Shown piece after piece: positions 35,287-45,907 of a stretch of 64,000 bases of DNA. A model generated the notes under the pieces. That model had not been told where the DNA came from and searched no databases. It was given only the letters and a program-made list of their open reading frames with translations. The translations under genes and the position numbers were made by a program. Source of the stretch: Vibrio tritonius (GTDB lineage Bacteria > Pseudomonadota > Gammaproteobacteria > Enterobacterales > Vibrionaceae); contig NZ_AP014636.1 in the NCBI RefSeq assembly GCF_001547935.1, forward strand, positions 124,001 through 188,000, given 5' to 3'. Every line of letters starts with the position of its first letter. Position 1 is the first letter of the stretch.

Positions 35287-35568
35287 GCGTAACGACGATA
35301 GAGATTGAGCGACAAAAGCTGCAGGCATTGAGTTCCAATACCGTGTATAGAGTTCTAATACAAGGTGGATTCATGGCTGCGGCTTTTTCGTTTGTGACTA
35401 TGGCATCGCTAGATAGCCGCATTGCCATAGAAACTTGAGCCGCACATTGGTTGGATTTGTTGATAGAGTGAAGCTGATTTCCACTCAAGATGACATGCCA
35501 TTCTAACGACCTTTTTCTCAAGCAAATTTCGATTGAATCACAAAAGATCAATTTTTCGACAAAAATGT

Positions 35569-35581
35569 GGAAACGGTTTCC
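35569..35581. promoter_or_regulatory. LacI/AscG-type operator
   Basis: GGAAACGGTTTCC is a near-perfect 13-base palindrome with the GAAAC/GTTTC arms of LacI-family operators such as AscG (TGAAACCGGTTTCA). Confidence 0.65.
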
Positions 35582-35749
35582 TATCGGTTTTGGGGTGTGC
35601 TAGATTAATCGACACAGTAACCCGAATGGGTTGCCGGTTTCATTTTTCAAAGCGTGATAAAGTTGGAGGTCAACCTGCTAGGTTGAGTTTCACTTCAGCT
35701 ACCCTACCCATTAAGCGAATAGAGAAGTCGCTTTTATTATCGCCATAAA

Positions 35750-35763
35750 TGGAACCGGTTACA
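35750..35763. promoter_or_regulatory. Second LacI/AscG-type operator
   Basis: TGGAACCGGTTACA keeps the AACCGGTT core and the outer TG/CA pairs of the LacI-family operator. It lies 67 bases before the glucosidase start. Confidence 0.5.
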
Positions 35764-35799
35764 GTTTTGAGTGGATCAACGTGAGTTTTGCTCTTTTGA

Positions 35800-37272
<1,473 letters not shown>

Positions 37273-37293
37273 AAATAGGTGAAGCCTTGATAT

Positions 37294-37374
37294 GATGAGC
37301 ACTTGTATGCGTAAGTGCTCTTCATGTCGGCTGAACTAAAAAAGCCAGCTCACGGGGAGGTGGCTGGCTTTTTT
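37294..37374. terminator. Two hairpins after the glucosidase gene, the second a bidirectional terminator
   Basis: GAGCACTT-AAGTGCTC forms the first hairpin at 37299-37322. AAAAAAGCCAGC and GCTGGCTTTTTT form the second at 37338-37374 with T runs on both strands, between convergent genes. Confidence 0.75.
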
Positions 37375-37387
37375 AACAAGAACGGAA

Positions 37388-37636
37388 TCAGCGACGTTTT
37401 TTCGGTCCGTAGCGAACCATGTCTTTACCATTCTCATACACGTCTTGAGATACCCAACGACCCAAAACCAGTTGGTGCTTGTCGTCTAATACGGCAACAA
37501 AAGGGCGTCCATCGGCGTTATTGGTAGCAAGGGCAACACCTTCTACATTCTTTAGACCTAAGCCACCCTTTTCAACCAAGATTAGAAAGGTTTCCAATTC
37601 TTCTAATGTGTTGATTACATCATTGTCGTTGATCAT
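37388..37636 (-). CDS. Small conserved-looking hypothetical protein
   Basis: An 82-residue soluble protein with an acidic N-terminus (MINDNDVINTLEELETFL) and a basic end (RYGPKKRR). No domain or motif is recognised. The ATG at 37636 has AGAG before it; a TTG at 37669 is in frame and would add 11 residues. It lies on the minus strand between two terminators, and the frame is densely coding in style, so it is probably real. It is convergent with the glucosidase gene. Confidence 0.55.
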   Translation of the reverse strand: MINDNDVINTLEELETFLILVEKGGLGLKNVEGVALATNNADGRPFVAVLDDKHQLVLGRWVSQDVYENGKDMVRYGPKKRR

Positions 37637-37897
37637 AACGCTCTGCTCATGTTCTAGATTAGCCGCCAAGCATACCAGTTTTCGGTATGGCTTCGAACCT
37701 TTCTGCTTTCGCTTGATGAAAGTTTAGGCGTTTTACAGTGTAAACTTTAGCGCCAACAACTCATATTGTTTTGAATCTCTCAACTTTAGGCTGCTGATAT
37801 TTTTCTATTTTTACTAATGGTTTAATGAAATCAGTGAGTTGAAATTACTTTGGGTATATTATGAGCACACAGGAACATGCCGCATAGAGAGGGAACA

Positions 37898-39115
37898 ATG
37901 CACTACGATTTTGATGAAATAATCAGTCGTGAAGAGACCAATAGTTTGAGCTTTGAAGGTTGGAAATCTTATATTTTCAAAGGTCGCGACAACATCAATT
38001 TTCAGTACGAAGATAAAGATTATATAAGGATGTGGGTGGCGGATATGGACTTTGCCACACCCGCTCCTGTGTTAGATGCCATTCGTGCCCGATTGGACCG
38101 AAAAATATTAGGTTATACCCAAGTCTTTGATCCTAAATATTTTGCTACGTTAGAAAGTTGGTTTCGTCGTCACTATGATGTGGTGATCAAAAAAGCGGAA
38201 GTGGTGCTTTCTCCAGGTGTGGTTCCGGCACTAAAACACCTTGTGCCCTTGATCATGCAAGCCGATGAAAGTGTTTTAATTTGTACGCCATCTTATGCGC
38301 CGTTTAAAGTGGCGGGAGATTTTAATAAACGCCGAGTGTTGACCTCCAAACTGGTTAATACCAATGGGGATTACCGCATGGATTTTGCCGATATTGAGCA
38401 GAAAATCGCGAATCCAGACAACAAGATATCCCTGTTTATTCTATGTAATCCTCACAATCCTACCGGCCGTGTATGGAGCAAAGAGGAATTGGCTCGCCTA
38501 GGGCAGATCTGTGTTAAGCATGGTGTATGGCTAATTTCTGATGAGATTCATTGCGACTTACTGCGAGCAGGAAAACAATTTCTATCCATGGTAAATGTGT
38601 TGCCAGAGTATAAAAAACTCATCACCTGCACTGCGCCGAGTAAGACCTTCAATCTTGCGGGTAACTTGGTCTCTCATATCTTCATTCGTGACAGCATACT
38701 GCGCGCCAAATGGTTAGAGCGCCACAACGACATTCAAAATCCGCTAGCGTTAGCGGCGGCTCAAGCGGCCTACCGTGATTGTGATGAGTGGTTGGTCCAA
38801 CTCAGAGGTTATCTCGATGAAAACTTCGCACTGGTTGAGCAGTTTTTACAAACTCACCTTCCAGCAGCCAAGTTCAAAGTGCCTGAAGCCACTTACTTAG
38901 CGTGGATCGACTTTTCAGCTTATCTAAGTGCAACCGACAGTTTTTCTGAGCCAGCCTATTTCTTTGCTAAGGAAGCGGGCGTGTTACTTGAGGGCGGTAA
39001 TATGTTTGTTGATAACGGTGATGGGTTTGTTCGCCTCAATATTGCTTGTCCGCGTAGTGTGTTACAGGAAGGGCTAGAACGTATCCTGCAAGCTTTGGTG
39101 AAACAAGAAATCTAA
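37898..39115 (+). CDS. MalY/PatB-type aminotransferase, probable cystathionine beta-lyase
   Basis: A 405-residue PLP enzyme of fold type I. Family motifs are MWVADMDFATPAPVL near 46-60, the phosphate-binding CNPHNPTGRVW, and SDEIHCDLL. The PLP lysine lies in APSKTFNLAGN. Members cleave cystathionine, cysteine or related sulfur compounds, or act as aminotransferases; MalY also regulates maltose genes in E. coli. GAGAGGGA lies before the ATG at 37898, which decides it. No operon partner lies within 80 bases; the HscC gene follows after a leader. Confidence 0.82.
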   Translation: MHYDFDEIISREETNSLSFEGWKSYIFKGRDNINFQYEDKDYIRMWVADMDFATPAPVLDAIRARLDRKILGYTQVFDPKYFATLESWFRRHYDVVIKKAEVVLSPGVVPALKHLVPLIMQADESVLICTPSYAPFKVAGDFNKRRVLTSKLVNTNGDYRMDFADIEQKIANPDNKISLFILCNPHNPTGRVWSKEELARLGQICVKHGVWLISDEIHCDLLRAGKQFLSMVNVLPEYKKLITCTAPSKTFNLAGNLVSHIFIRDSILRAKWLERHNDIQNPLALAAAQAAYRDCDEWLVQLRGYLDENFALVEQFLQTHLPAAKFKVPEATYLAWIDFSAYLSATDSFSEPAYFFAKEAGVLLEGGNMFVDNGDGFVRLNIACPRSVLQEGLERILQALVKQEI

Positions 39116-39267
39116 CCTATCACTGCCTAGGTGGTGCTTAAGGACTAAGCACTGCCCATTTTCTGATCATTGTTCCAATTTCTCAATCTAGCGGCTTGAT
39201 GCTACGAGTAGTGTCCACTAACGTGACGCTTTATTCAATAAATAACAAAAATAGGTCAGGTTTGGTT

Positions 39268-40947
39268 ATGGTAGATGATTCGGCATTAGCAATCGGCATT
39301 GATTTGGGGACGACCAACAGTGCGATTGCGATTTGGCGAGATGGTAAGGCGCAGCTTATCCCCAATGCGTTGGGAAGTTATTTAACACCATCGGTAGTGA
39401 GCATAGATGATGATGGTCATGTGTTGGTAGGTGAGGCGGCTAGAGCGCGTTTAGTCACTAAGCCGACAGAAACGGTTGCCGCATTCAAACGTTTTATGGG
39501 GTCGGAAAAGCAGTTTACCTTACAAACACAGCAGTACACGCCAACGGAACTGAGTGCGTTGGTACTTAAATCGCTAAAAGCTGACGCAGAAGCGTATCTA
39601 GGATGCACCATTCGCGACGTCGTCATTTCAGTGCCAGCTTATTTTAGTGACCAACAGCGTAAGCAAGTTTATCAAGCGGCGGAACTGGCCGATTTGAATG
39701 CGGTACGCTTAATCAATGAACCCACGGCAGCATGCCTTGCCTATAGCCTACAACAGCAACAAGAGCGGCGTTTCTTGGTGTTTGACCTTGGTGGCGGTAC
39801 GTTTGATGTTACTGTAGTGGAGTATCAAGACAGTTTTGTTGAGGTACGTTCTTCTACCGGAGATAACCGGCTAGGTGGCGAAGACTTCACTGAAGCTTTG
39901 GTTTTACATGTTTTAGGCACTCTTAATCTGTCGCTTGAAACCATTGACGTCAGCGATTTGGCAAAAATTGTCAGTGTCTGTGAACGAGCGAAAAAACAGA
40001 GTAACGACCCGCTCGTGCTTGAATTACCAGAGCCATTCAACCAAACATTAACGCTAAATAACAAAGCGTTGGAAGAGGTTTGGCATAACGTGTTAACTCG
40101 CTTGGCATTACCGCTAAAACGAGCGTTAAGTGATGCCAAAATGACACCGAGCGAAATTGATGAACTGATCTTTGTCGGTGGAGCAACACGTTTACGCCAA
40201 GTTCAACAATTGGCTAACCGGCTGCTGGGTCGGTTTGGCAGTCATGAACTTGATCCTGATTTAGTGGTCGCGATGGGAGCTGCGACCCAAGCGGCTTGCC
40301 GTTTACGCGACGAGGCGGTTGAAGAGCTCATTTTAACTGACGTGTGTCCATTCTCTTTGGGAATAGAAGTCGGGACGAATGAGCACTCAGGCGTGTTTAG
40401 CCCGATTATTGAGCGCAACACGGTGATTCCAACCTCGCGCGTTGAGCGTTATTTCACTTCACATGATGATCAAACCCAAGTTGATGTGTCGATTTATCAA
40501 GGTGAGCGGTATTGGGCGAGAGAAAATATCTTCATTGATACCTTAACCGTTGATGTTCCAGCAGGGAAACGAGGTGAACAACAAGTTGATGTGCGTTTTA
40601 GTTACGATATCAATGGGTTACTCGAAGTGGATGTAACCGTTGTTTCAACACAAAAGACCACGCAAAAGGTGATTGACCGTTCACCGATTGGCATGACACC
40701 AGAGCAGCAGCAACTGAGCCGAGAGCGTTTAGAACGTCTGAAAGTGCATCCTCGTGATCAACTACCCAACATCACCTTAGCTGAAAAACTCAACCGTCTA
40801 TATGAAGAGTTACTGGGCGATCAGCGCGATGCGGTAGGTGAGATGATTCGCTTTTTTACTAATGCGATTGACAGTCAAGATGACAAGGTGATTCGTGATG
40901 CTCGTAAAAAGATAGAGTCACATCTGAAGGCGTTTTTGTTTATCTAG
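39268..40947 (+). CDS. hscC: Hsp70-family chaperone HscC
   Basis: A 559-residue Hsp70-type protein (E. coli HscC 556). The actin-fold ATPase has GIDLGTTNSAIAIW near residue 10, FDLGGGTFDVTVVE near 175 and VGGATRLRQVQ near 308. The substrate-binding part is present and a short helical lid ends the protein, without the long EEVD-type tail, as in HscC. It is probably a specialised chaperone working with the J-protein on the opposite strand. The ATG at 39268 fits the HscC N-terminus; a longer frame from 39196 adds 24 unlikely residues. A strong terminator follows. Confidence 0.88.
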   Translation: MVDDSALAIGIDLGTTNSAIAIWRDGKAQLIPNALGSYLTPSVVSIDDDGHVLVGEAARARLVTKPTETVAAFKRFMGSEKQFTLQTQQYTPTELSALVLKSLKADAEAYLGCTIRDVVISVPAYFSDQQRKQVYQAAELADLNAVRLINEPTAACLAYSLQQQQERRFLVFDLGGGTFDVTVVEYQDSFVEVRSSTGDNRLGGEDFTEALVLHVLGTLNLSLETIDVSDLAKIVSVCERAKKQSNDPLVLELPEPFNQTLTLNNKALEEVWHNVLTRLALPLKRALSDAKMTPSEIDELIFVGGATRLRQVQQLANRLLGRFGSHELDPDLVVAMGAATQAACRLRDEAVEELILTDVCPFSLGIEVGTNEHSGVFSPIIERNTVIPTSRVERYFTSHDDQTQVDVSIYQGERYWARENIFIDTLTVDVPAGKRGEQQVDVRFSYDINGLLEVDVTVVSTQKTTQKVIDRSPIGMTPEQQQLSRERLERLKVHPRDQLPNITLAEKLNRLYEELLGDQRDAVGEMIRFFTNAIDSQDDKVIRDARKKIESHLKAFLFI

Positions 40948-40968
40948 ACATCTGTGCTTCAATAAAAT

Positions 40969-41003
40969 GCCGCGGGAGAGCATGGCTCTCCCGCGGCTTT
41001 TTT
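40969..41003 (+). terminator. Rho-independent terminator of hscC
   Basis: GCCGCGGGAGAG and CTCTCCCGCGGC form a 12-base GC-rich stem with a short loop, followed by TTTTTT. Confidence 0.9.
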
Positions 41004-41029
41004 GATTTCCCCCAACCATTGGATACGGT

Positions 41030-41058
41030 TACTTCTCTACTTCTCTACTTCTCTACTT
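41030..41058. repeat. 8-base tandem repeat across a stop codon
   Basis: TACTTCTC is repeated three times (41030-41053) and once in part (TACTT). On the minus strand it gives GTAGAGAA units; the J-protein stop TAG at 41045-41047 falls inside. Confidence 0.75.
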
Positions 41059-43861
41059 TGATAAAGGGGATTTTAAGTAGTGAGTTAATGTTGATTTGGC
41101 CTTTCTTAATAATGCGTTTATTCCAGCGCTGATTGGCATAGGCCGAGCTAATTCGCCATGTTTGCCCGAAGTGAATAACGCATGTTAATCCCGCAAACCA
41201 CGAGCTACCAAATCCCATCGCCAAAAGATAAAGTGGCCAAACCGTGATCCGATAAAGCCTCTTTTCACTCTTAAGCGGCATGGCCCGACAAATCTTTATC
41301 GTCAGTGCCAATTGAGCAAACGTCATCATCAGTATCGAAACTAGGTTGGCGGTTGAAAACAGAGGTTGCTTACCTAGCGTGGCGTCAAACAGACCAAACC
41401 ATAGTAGAGCGAATAGAGTACAGGTTGCCAATAAACTCAATCGACCAAATTTCTTGACCCGTTTTTCCTTCACTTCGGTGGTAAAGCGCTCTTGTAAGCG
41501 TTTATTGACAAGATCTATACCGAGGCTGATCGCATGTTTTTCTTCCTCACTGTCATTCTCTTCATGTTCTTTACGAAAATTGGAAAGAGGAGCAAGAGAG
41601 TAACCTTGTTCTGGTAAGCCATGAATCAGGGTACTGAGTAAATATCCTATCGGATGATGGAAGCGTTTAGCATCGTCATCGGGGAGACGGTTACCGATTT
41701 CATCAATTTGGGGGATATCATTTATATTTTCATTGAGATAGAGAGCATACGCATTGTATTCACCTAGATCGTAAGTCTCTTTTATCCACTCTTTCTTATT
41801 TGCTTCGCCCACCAAACAGTTATTTAGTGTGGTGAGTAAAAAGAAATAGATAGGAGTGCTGCTAACATTAATCCGTAGCAAGTTATAGTAGAAGATGGCT
41901 AATTCGAGTCGGGAATAACGATAGCGCAGAGCCAACATCGCGTAGGCTTCTGGCCGATGTTGTGCTGCTAGTTCTTGGAGTGATTGAATCTCATGCTCTT
42001 GATGTTGTTGAAGTAGGGTGTTTTCGAGTAACAGTTTCATGAGAAATTGTGAGCTATTTGAAACCTGTTCCACAAGATAAGTGACTCGCTCAACGCCTTG
42101 ATAAGAGAAGCTGTTGGCCAGTTCTCCCAATGGGCCGTTTTGCTGCTCTTCAGGCAAGGTTTCTAATTGTGTTAGACACTCTTGACCTGCAATGCCTACC
42201 TGTTCATCGCCGCTACTGTGGTAAACCAACAACCAGCGAAATACGCCAGGAAAGGGCTTATTAAGATAGACACTGTTTATTTGATGGCGTGTCTCCGAGA
42301 TCCGGTAGAACAGTGTTTCGTAGGCCCAGCGCGGGGTTAGGTCAAGATCATTGAGGGTTGGAATATCGATGCAGTTGCCCGTAAGCAATTGCTCCATCCA
42401 GTGATCGGGGATTAACGGATGACGCATGAGACACTCGGCCCATTGTTCCATAGTGAGAGTGTTTAGCTCTTCTTGCGTCAGGGGAGGTGAACTCAAGAAC
42501 TCATCTGTTTCGTAACGGTGCAGCTTTTCCGTAAGTGAGGTGCAAAGTGACTCTTGGTGAATCATACTCTGCTCACACCAGCAAAAGGCCAAATAAGCGA
42601 TTAGCTGTTCAAATGCCGAAATGTGCTCTGACAAAGCTTGTAGTTCTGCCAATTGGGAGCGTTGCCATACCAAACTGCCATATTTTTCTGCCCACAAACT
42701 TTGGGTTACAACACCAATAAAATCAACATGGTCTTTAAAGTCTAAATAGTGCCTAAAGTCATGATAGGAGCGTTCTGTAAGTTGGCGATAAAGCCAAGAT
42801 TGAGGTAATACAGATGATTGATCTTCGTTGTGTAGTGGATTGATGTGGTACTGACAACGCCAATGGGCCGTTGGTAAGGGATTCCATCGCTGCAACAAAT
42901 AAGCCGTCAATAGGGTGAGGTCGTTATCTTGAGCGCTAAGTGCAGTTTGGTGCAACAAATCAGCAGCCAAACCGTAGCTTTGTTGATTGATCATGTTGGT
43001 ACAAACATCGATGATCACATCGATATTGCGCATATAAAGTGCGACTGTACCTAATACTTCGATCTGCTCAGTGGTATAGCGTTTTAAACGTTCATCGCTG
43101 GTTAATGTCGGTAACCAGCTTTCAATGAAAGGGGGATACCATTGAAAGGCATTACAAGCTTTGAGAATTAATAAATTAAAGGCGTCATCGTCACACCAAG
43201 GAACGCAAGTGCTTTGCAATAACCAGTACTGGAGTGCGCGTATTTCGCCATTGTTTAACGCCCGAATGATTGGATTAATAAACTGAAACACTGCTTTTTG
43301 GGCGTTATCGGGCAATTGAGATACGGCGACAAAATCACTACCACTTTGCACTGCGCTCCTACGTTTGAGATAGTCGGCGAGCTCAAGTTCTTCTTGCGAA
43401 CCTGAAAAAAGCTCATCCCAGTCACACGCTTCCCAGAATAGGGTAATAAGTTCGCCCGGTAACCAAGGCCGCTCAAGAATATCGTCGCGAACTTGCTGTG
43501 ACACTTGGCTCTGCACATCAATAGTTTGCCAACGAAGTTGTTCTTCCCATTTACGCCACTGAGTCATATTAAATCGGGAAGCTGGGTCATTCATTTGCTG
43601 CAAATAGGCAATGTAAGACTCAGATGAGGTGGTTTCAGGGACGTTCTGGATTGGCTGTGATGCTTCACGTGACGATAAATCAATTGAAATCGGCTGTGGA
43701 GTAGATAGCTCAGAGAGCAGCGTTTCGTAGGCCGCGCGTACTTGTTTAAACCCTTCCGGGTCATCTTCTGGGTGATGAGCTTTTAAGGCGATGCGATACG
43801 CCTTTTTTAACTCAGCTAAGTCGGAGGTTGGGTCAATACCTAAGATTTGCCAGTGGTTCAT
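41045..43861 (-). CDS. Large J-domain membrane protein, HscC partner (DjlB/DjlC-like)
   Basis: A 938-residue protein. The N-terminal 55 residues form a J domain (NHWQILGIDPTSDLAELKKA) in which the usual HPD is HPE at about residues 30-32 (AHHPEDDPEG). Such HPE J domains occur in E. coli DjlB and DjlC, partners of HscC. A long, mostly helical middle region follows, rich in W, L, E and Q. The C-terminus has about four hydrophobic helices near 790-900 (LSLLATCTLFALLWFG and ILMMTFAQLALTIK) that anchor it in the membrane. The gene overlaps the DUF1266 gene by four bases. It is twice as long as E. coli DjlC. Function beyond HscC binding is not known. Confidence 0.8.
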   Translation of the reverse strand: MNHWQILGIDPTSDLAELKKAYRIALKAHHPEDDPEGFKQVRAAYETLLSELSTPQPISIDLSSREASQPIQNVPETTSSESYIAYLQQMNDPASRFNMTQWRKWEEQLRWQTIDVQSQVSQQVRDDILERPWLPGELITLFWEACDWDELFSGSQEELELADYLKRRSAVQSGSDFVAVSQLPDNAQKAVFQFINPIIRALNNGEIRALQYWLLQSTCVPWCDDDAFNLLILKACNAFQWYPPFIESWLPTLTSDERLKRYTTEQIEVLGTVALYMRNIDVIIDVCTNMINQQSYGLAADLLHQTALSAQDNDLTLLTAYLLQRWNPLPTAHWRCQYHINPLHNEDQSSVLPQSWLYRQLTERSYHDFRHYLDFKDHVDFIGVVTQSLWAEKYGSLVWQRSQLAELQALSEHISAFEQLIAYLAFCWCEQSMIHQESLCTSLTEKLHRYETDEFLSSPPLTQEELNTLTMEQWAECLMRHPLIPDHWMEQLLTGNCIDIPTLNDLDLTPRWAYETLFYRISETRHQINSVYLNKPFPGVFRWLLVYHSSGDEQVGIAGQECLTQLETLPEEQQNGPLGELANSFSYQGVERVTYLVEQVSNSSQFLMKLLLENTLLQQHQEHEIQSLQELAAQHRPEAYAMLALRYRYSRLELAIFYYNLLRINVSSTPIYFFLLTTLNNCLVGEANKKEWIKETYDLGEYNAYALYLNENINDIPQIDEIGNRLPDDDAKRFHHPIGYLLSTLIHGLPEQGYSLAPLSNFRKEHEENDSEEEKHAISLGIDLVNKRLQERFTTEVKEKRVKKFGRLSLLATCTLFALLWFGLFDATLGKQPLFSTANLVSILMMTFAQLALTIKICRAMPLKSEKRLYRITVWPLYLLAMGFGSSWFAGLTCVIHFGQTWRISSAYANQRWNKRIIKKGQININSLLKIPFIKVEK

Positions 43862-44646
43862 TGAGCGGCCTCCTGCTGGGCTGAGATGGTATCCAGTACC
43901 TCTTGTAAAGATTTTGGCATGCTGATGTTGGGTAGTGGGGTATTCCAGTCTACATGATTAAGTGGGAAGGCTTTGTCATTGTGCATAAGGTCAAAATAGT
44001 TATCGAAGGTTTTTCCCAAACCTTTATTGAGTAGTTTGTCGAGCTGATTAAGCTGTTCTGCTTCATCAGCTTTGCTGTAAACCCAATAAGCACGACCAAG
44101 AATAAAACTGCGGATATAGTGCGCCCAATCGGTAAAGTTTTGGCGAACATTTTGGCTAAAGTAGTTCAGCAAAAAGGCACCTTCCTCATCGCTAACCAAT
44201 CCAAATCGGATTCCTGCTCTGGTTAAAAATGAACCACGGCAGTAGTCCCAAGCTAAGAAACCTTGCGTGCCAACTAAACGAAACACCGTATCTGCAAATC
44301 GTAATTCTCCTTGGGCTACCGCATTGGTTTGTTGTGCGATGAAGTTTTGCCATTCACCCGCAGTGTTGCAAGCGCGACGAGCAAATAACCCCGACCAAGC
44401 ATCTCCATGCACTTCTCCATGGGCGAGCCTACGAATCATGTCGTGCCACTCTTCGCGAGTATCGATTCCCCATGATTCAATAAAGCCTTCTTTCCATTCT
44501 TCGTCGGTTTCAGACCAATCTAAACGCTTCATTCCGAGTTCGTTGTAGTCAGACCATCCTTCGCAATAAAGCAATTGGGGAGCCGTAACACCAAACCAAA
44601 ATTGGCAATGGGGTAAGTTTAAATCAAAGGTATTTGTGGTGGACAT
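43858..44646 (-). CDS. DUF1266 domain protein
   Basis: A 262-residue soluble protein. GFLAWDYCRGSFLTRAG near residues 133-149 and the acidic-aromatic pattern of DUF1266 are visible. In E. coli, YbeR and YbeU are DUF1266 proteins beside djlB, djlC and hscC, so this neighbourhood is conserved. Function unknown. GAGAGGT lies before the ATG at 44646, which decides the start over an in-frame ATG 41 codons upstream. The stop overlaps the J-protein start. Confidence 0.8.
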   Translation of the reverse strand: MSTTNTFDLNLPHCQFWFGVTAPQLLYCEGWSDYNELGMKRLDWSETDEEWKEGFIESWGIDTREEWHDMIRRLAHGEVHGDAWSGLFARRACNTAGEWQNFIAQQTNAVAQGELRFADTVFRLVGTQGFLAWDYCRGSFLTRAGIRFGLVSDEEGAFLLNYFSQNVRQNFTDWAHYIRSFILGRAYWVYSKADEAEQLNQLDKLLNKGLGKTFDNYFDLMHNDKAFPLNHVDWNTPLPNISMPKSLQEVLDTISAQQEAAQ

Positions 44647-45008
44647 GGTGACCTCTCGTGTGATGACTGGCAAAGAGTATCTTGAGTCACTGTGTGGGGA
44701 AACGGTATTTTGGGGCGTCAAATGGGTTATGAGGTCTTGATCCAAAAATGCGTATCTGTTTGTTTTCAAATCAGCAAATTGAGTGGAAGAGCTAAGGCGC
44801 TGACGTTAGCCGTCAATGACATCTCAGCGGGCAAAGGATGGTATTTCTGGGCAAAAAGTTGCTTAAGAAAAACAGAAAAGTTGCCCTAAAAACAAAATTA
44901 TTTTTTTAACTAATTGATTTTTATAGATGCCAATGTTGGCATCGAGCTTGCTCTTTAATTGGCATGTAGCGAAAAACGCACACCCTAATCATTTAAGAGG
45001 AATTTGCA
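44647..45008. other. Gene-free stretch before hcp
   Basis: No supported gene was seen. The left half contains the DUF1266 promoter side; the right half is AT-rich and holds the sigma-54 promoter of hcp. Confidence 0.5.
44936..44952 (+). promoter_or_regulatory. Sigma-54 (-24/-12) promoter of hcp
   Basis: TTGGCATCGAGCTTGCT matches TGGCA-N-TTGCW with ten bases between GG and GC, the exact sigma-54 spacing. In Vibrio cholerae the hcp genes are activated by the sigma-54 activator VasH. It lies 57 bases before the ATG. Confidence 0.8.
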
Positions 45009-45527
45009 ATGCCAACTCCATGTTATATCTCTATCGAAGGTCAAACTCAGGGTCTTATCACTGCTGGTGCATGTACATCAGATTCAATCGGTGACTCATA
45101 CGTTGAAGGCCACGAAGATGAAATGCTAGTACAACAATTTGATCACGTAGTGACTGTACCAACTGACCCACAATCTGGTCAGCCTTCAGGTCAACGTGTT
45201 CACAAACCATTCCAATTCACAGTGTCACTAAACAAAGCAGTTCCTTTGCTATACAACGCATTGGCTTCTGGCGAAAAAATGTCTTCTGTGACTTTAAAAT
45301 GGTACCGTACTTCTATTGAAGGTAAACAAGAAAACTTCTTTACTACCACTCTAGAAAACGCATCTATCGTTGATATCCGTTGTGAAATGCCACACTGTCA
45401 AGATCCTGCGAAATCTGATTTTACTCAAAACCTAACGGTTTCTATGTCTTACCGTAAAATCACTTGGGATCACGTTAACGCTGGCACATCTGGTGCTGAT
45501 GACTGGCGTAAACCTGTCGAAGCTTAA
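45009..45527 (+). CDS. hcp: Hcp, type VI secretion tube protein
   Basis: A 172-residue protein, the length of Hcp in Vibrio cholerae. The sequence follows that Hcp almost throughout, including the start PTPCYISIEGQTQG, the middle EGHEDEMLVQQFDH and the end GTSGADDWRKPVEA. Hcp forms the hexameric tube ring of the type VI secretion system and is secreted. No vgrG, effector or tss genes lie nearby, so it is an auxiliary hcp copy under its own sigma-54 promoter. AGAGGAA lies nine bases before the ATG. A strong terminator follows. Confidence 0.96.
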   Translation: MPTPCYISIEGQTQGLITAGACTSDSIGDSYVEGHEDEMLVQQFDHVVTVPTDPQSGQPSGQRVHKPFQFTVSLNKAVPLLYNALASGEKMSSVTLKWYRTSIEGKQENFFTTTLENASIVDIRCEMPHCQDPAKSDFTQNLTVSMSYRKITWDHVNAGTSGADDWRKPVEA

Positions 45528-45547
45528 TTCGCATCGAACATCACAAG

Positions 45548-45576
45548 AAAAAGCCGGAGCACTGCTCCGGCTTTTT
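45548..45576. terminator. Terminator of hcp
   Basis: AAAAAGCCGGAGC and GCTCCGGCTTTTT form a 13-base stem with a 3-base loop. Confidence 0.88.
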
Positions 45577-45641
45577 ATTTAAATCGTTCCATGTTTACAG
45601 TGCTGCTGCACAGATTGTCCATCTTTACTTTCAAACGGTTT

Positions 45642-45907
45642 TATACCCAAGTAACCTCAATATCCTGTTTCAGCGAGAATGTATTTGCTTATGGGCAAGG
45701 CACCGATTTGAATAGCTAGTTATTCTACGTAGAAAATCGGTAACGCAGCATAGAAGCGAATACAACTCGGCCTTTGGGAGCTCATCAACAAGCCCATTTC
45801 TGCAGCCAATGACGTTGAAAGGGAATGACCATTCCTGCCGTCATTGAGCTTGACCTGTATTCGTTGATGAAGCTCTGAAGTCTGCATCTTGAGGTCATTT
45901 GGGTATA
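45642..45907. mobile_element. MITE-like element with imperfect terminal inverted repeats
   Basis: The left end TATACCCAAGTAACCTCAA and the reverse complement of the right end TATACCCAAATGACCTCAA agree at 17 of 19, and the similarity continues to about 26 bases. The 266-base interior folds: ACCGATTT (45702) with AAATCGGT (45734), and CAATGACG (45807) with CGTCATTG (45839). It encodes no transposase, so it would be moved by one acting in trans. I recognise the interior as similar to intergenic repeats of vibrios, from memory only. Confidence 0.6.

Noticed and set aside
35273..35551. 92-residue minus-strand frame after the LacI gene
   Set aside because: Cysteine-rich and without ribosome site or known domain; it lies in the regulatory stretch before the glucosidase.
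41030..41058. 8-base tandem repeat at the J-protein stop as a phase-variation switch
   Set aside because: The frame meets TAG within the first two units read, so gain or loss of further units changes only the 3' untranslated end and not the protein.
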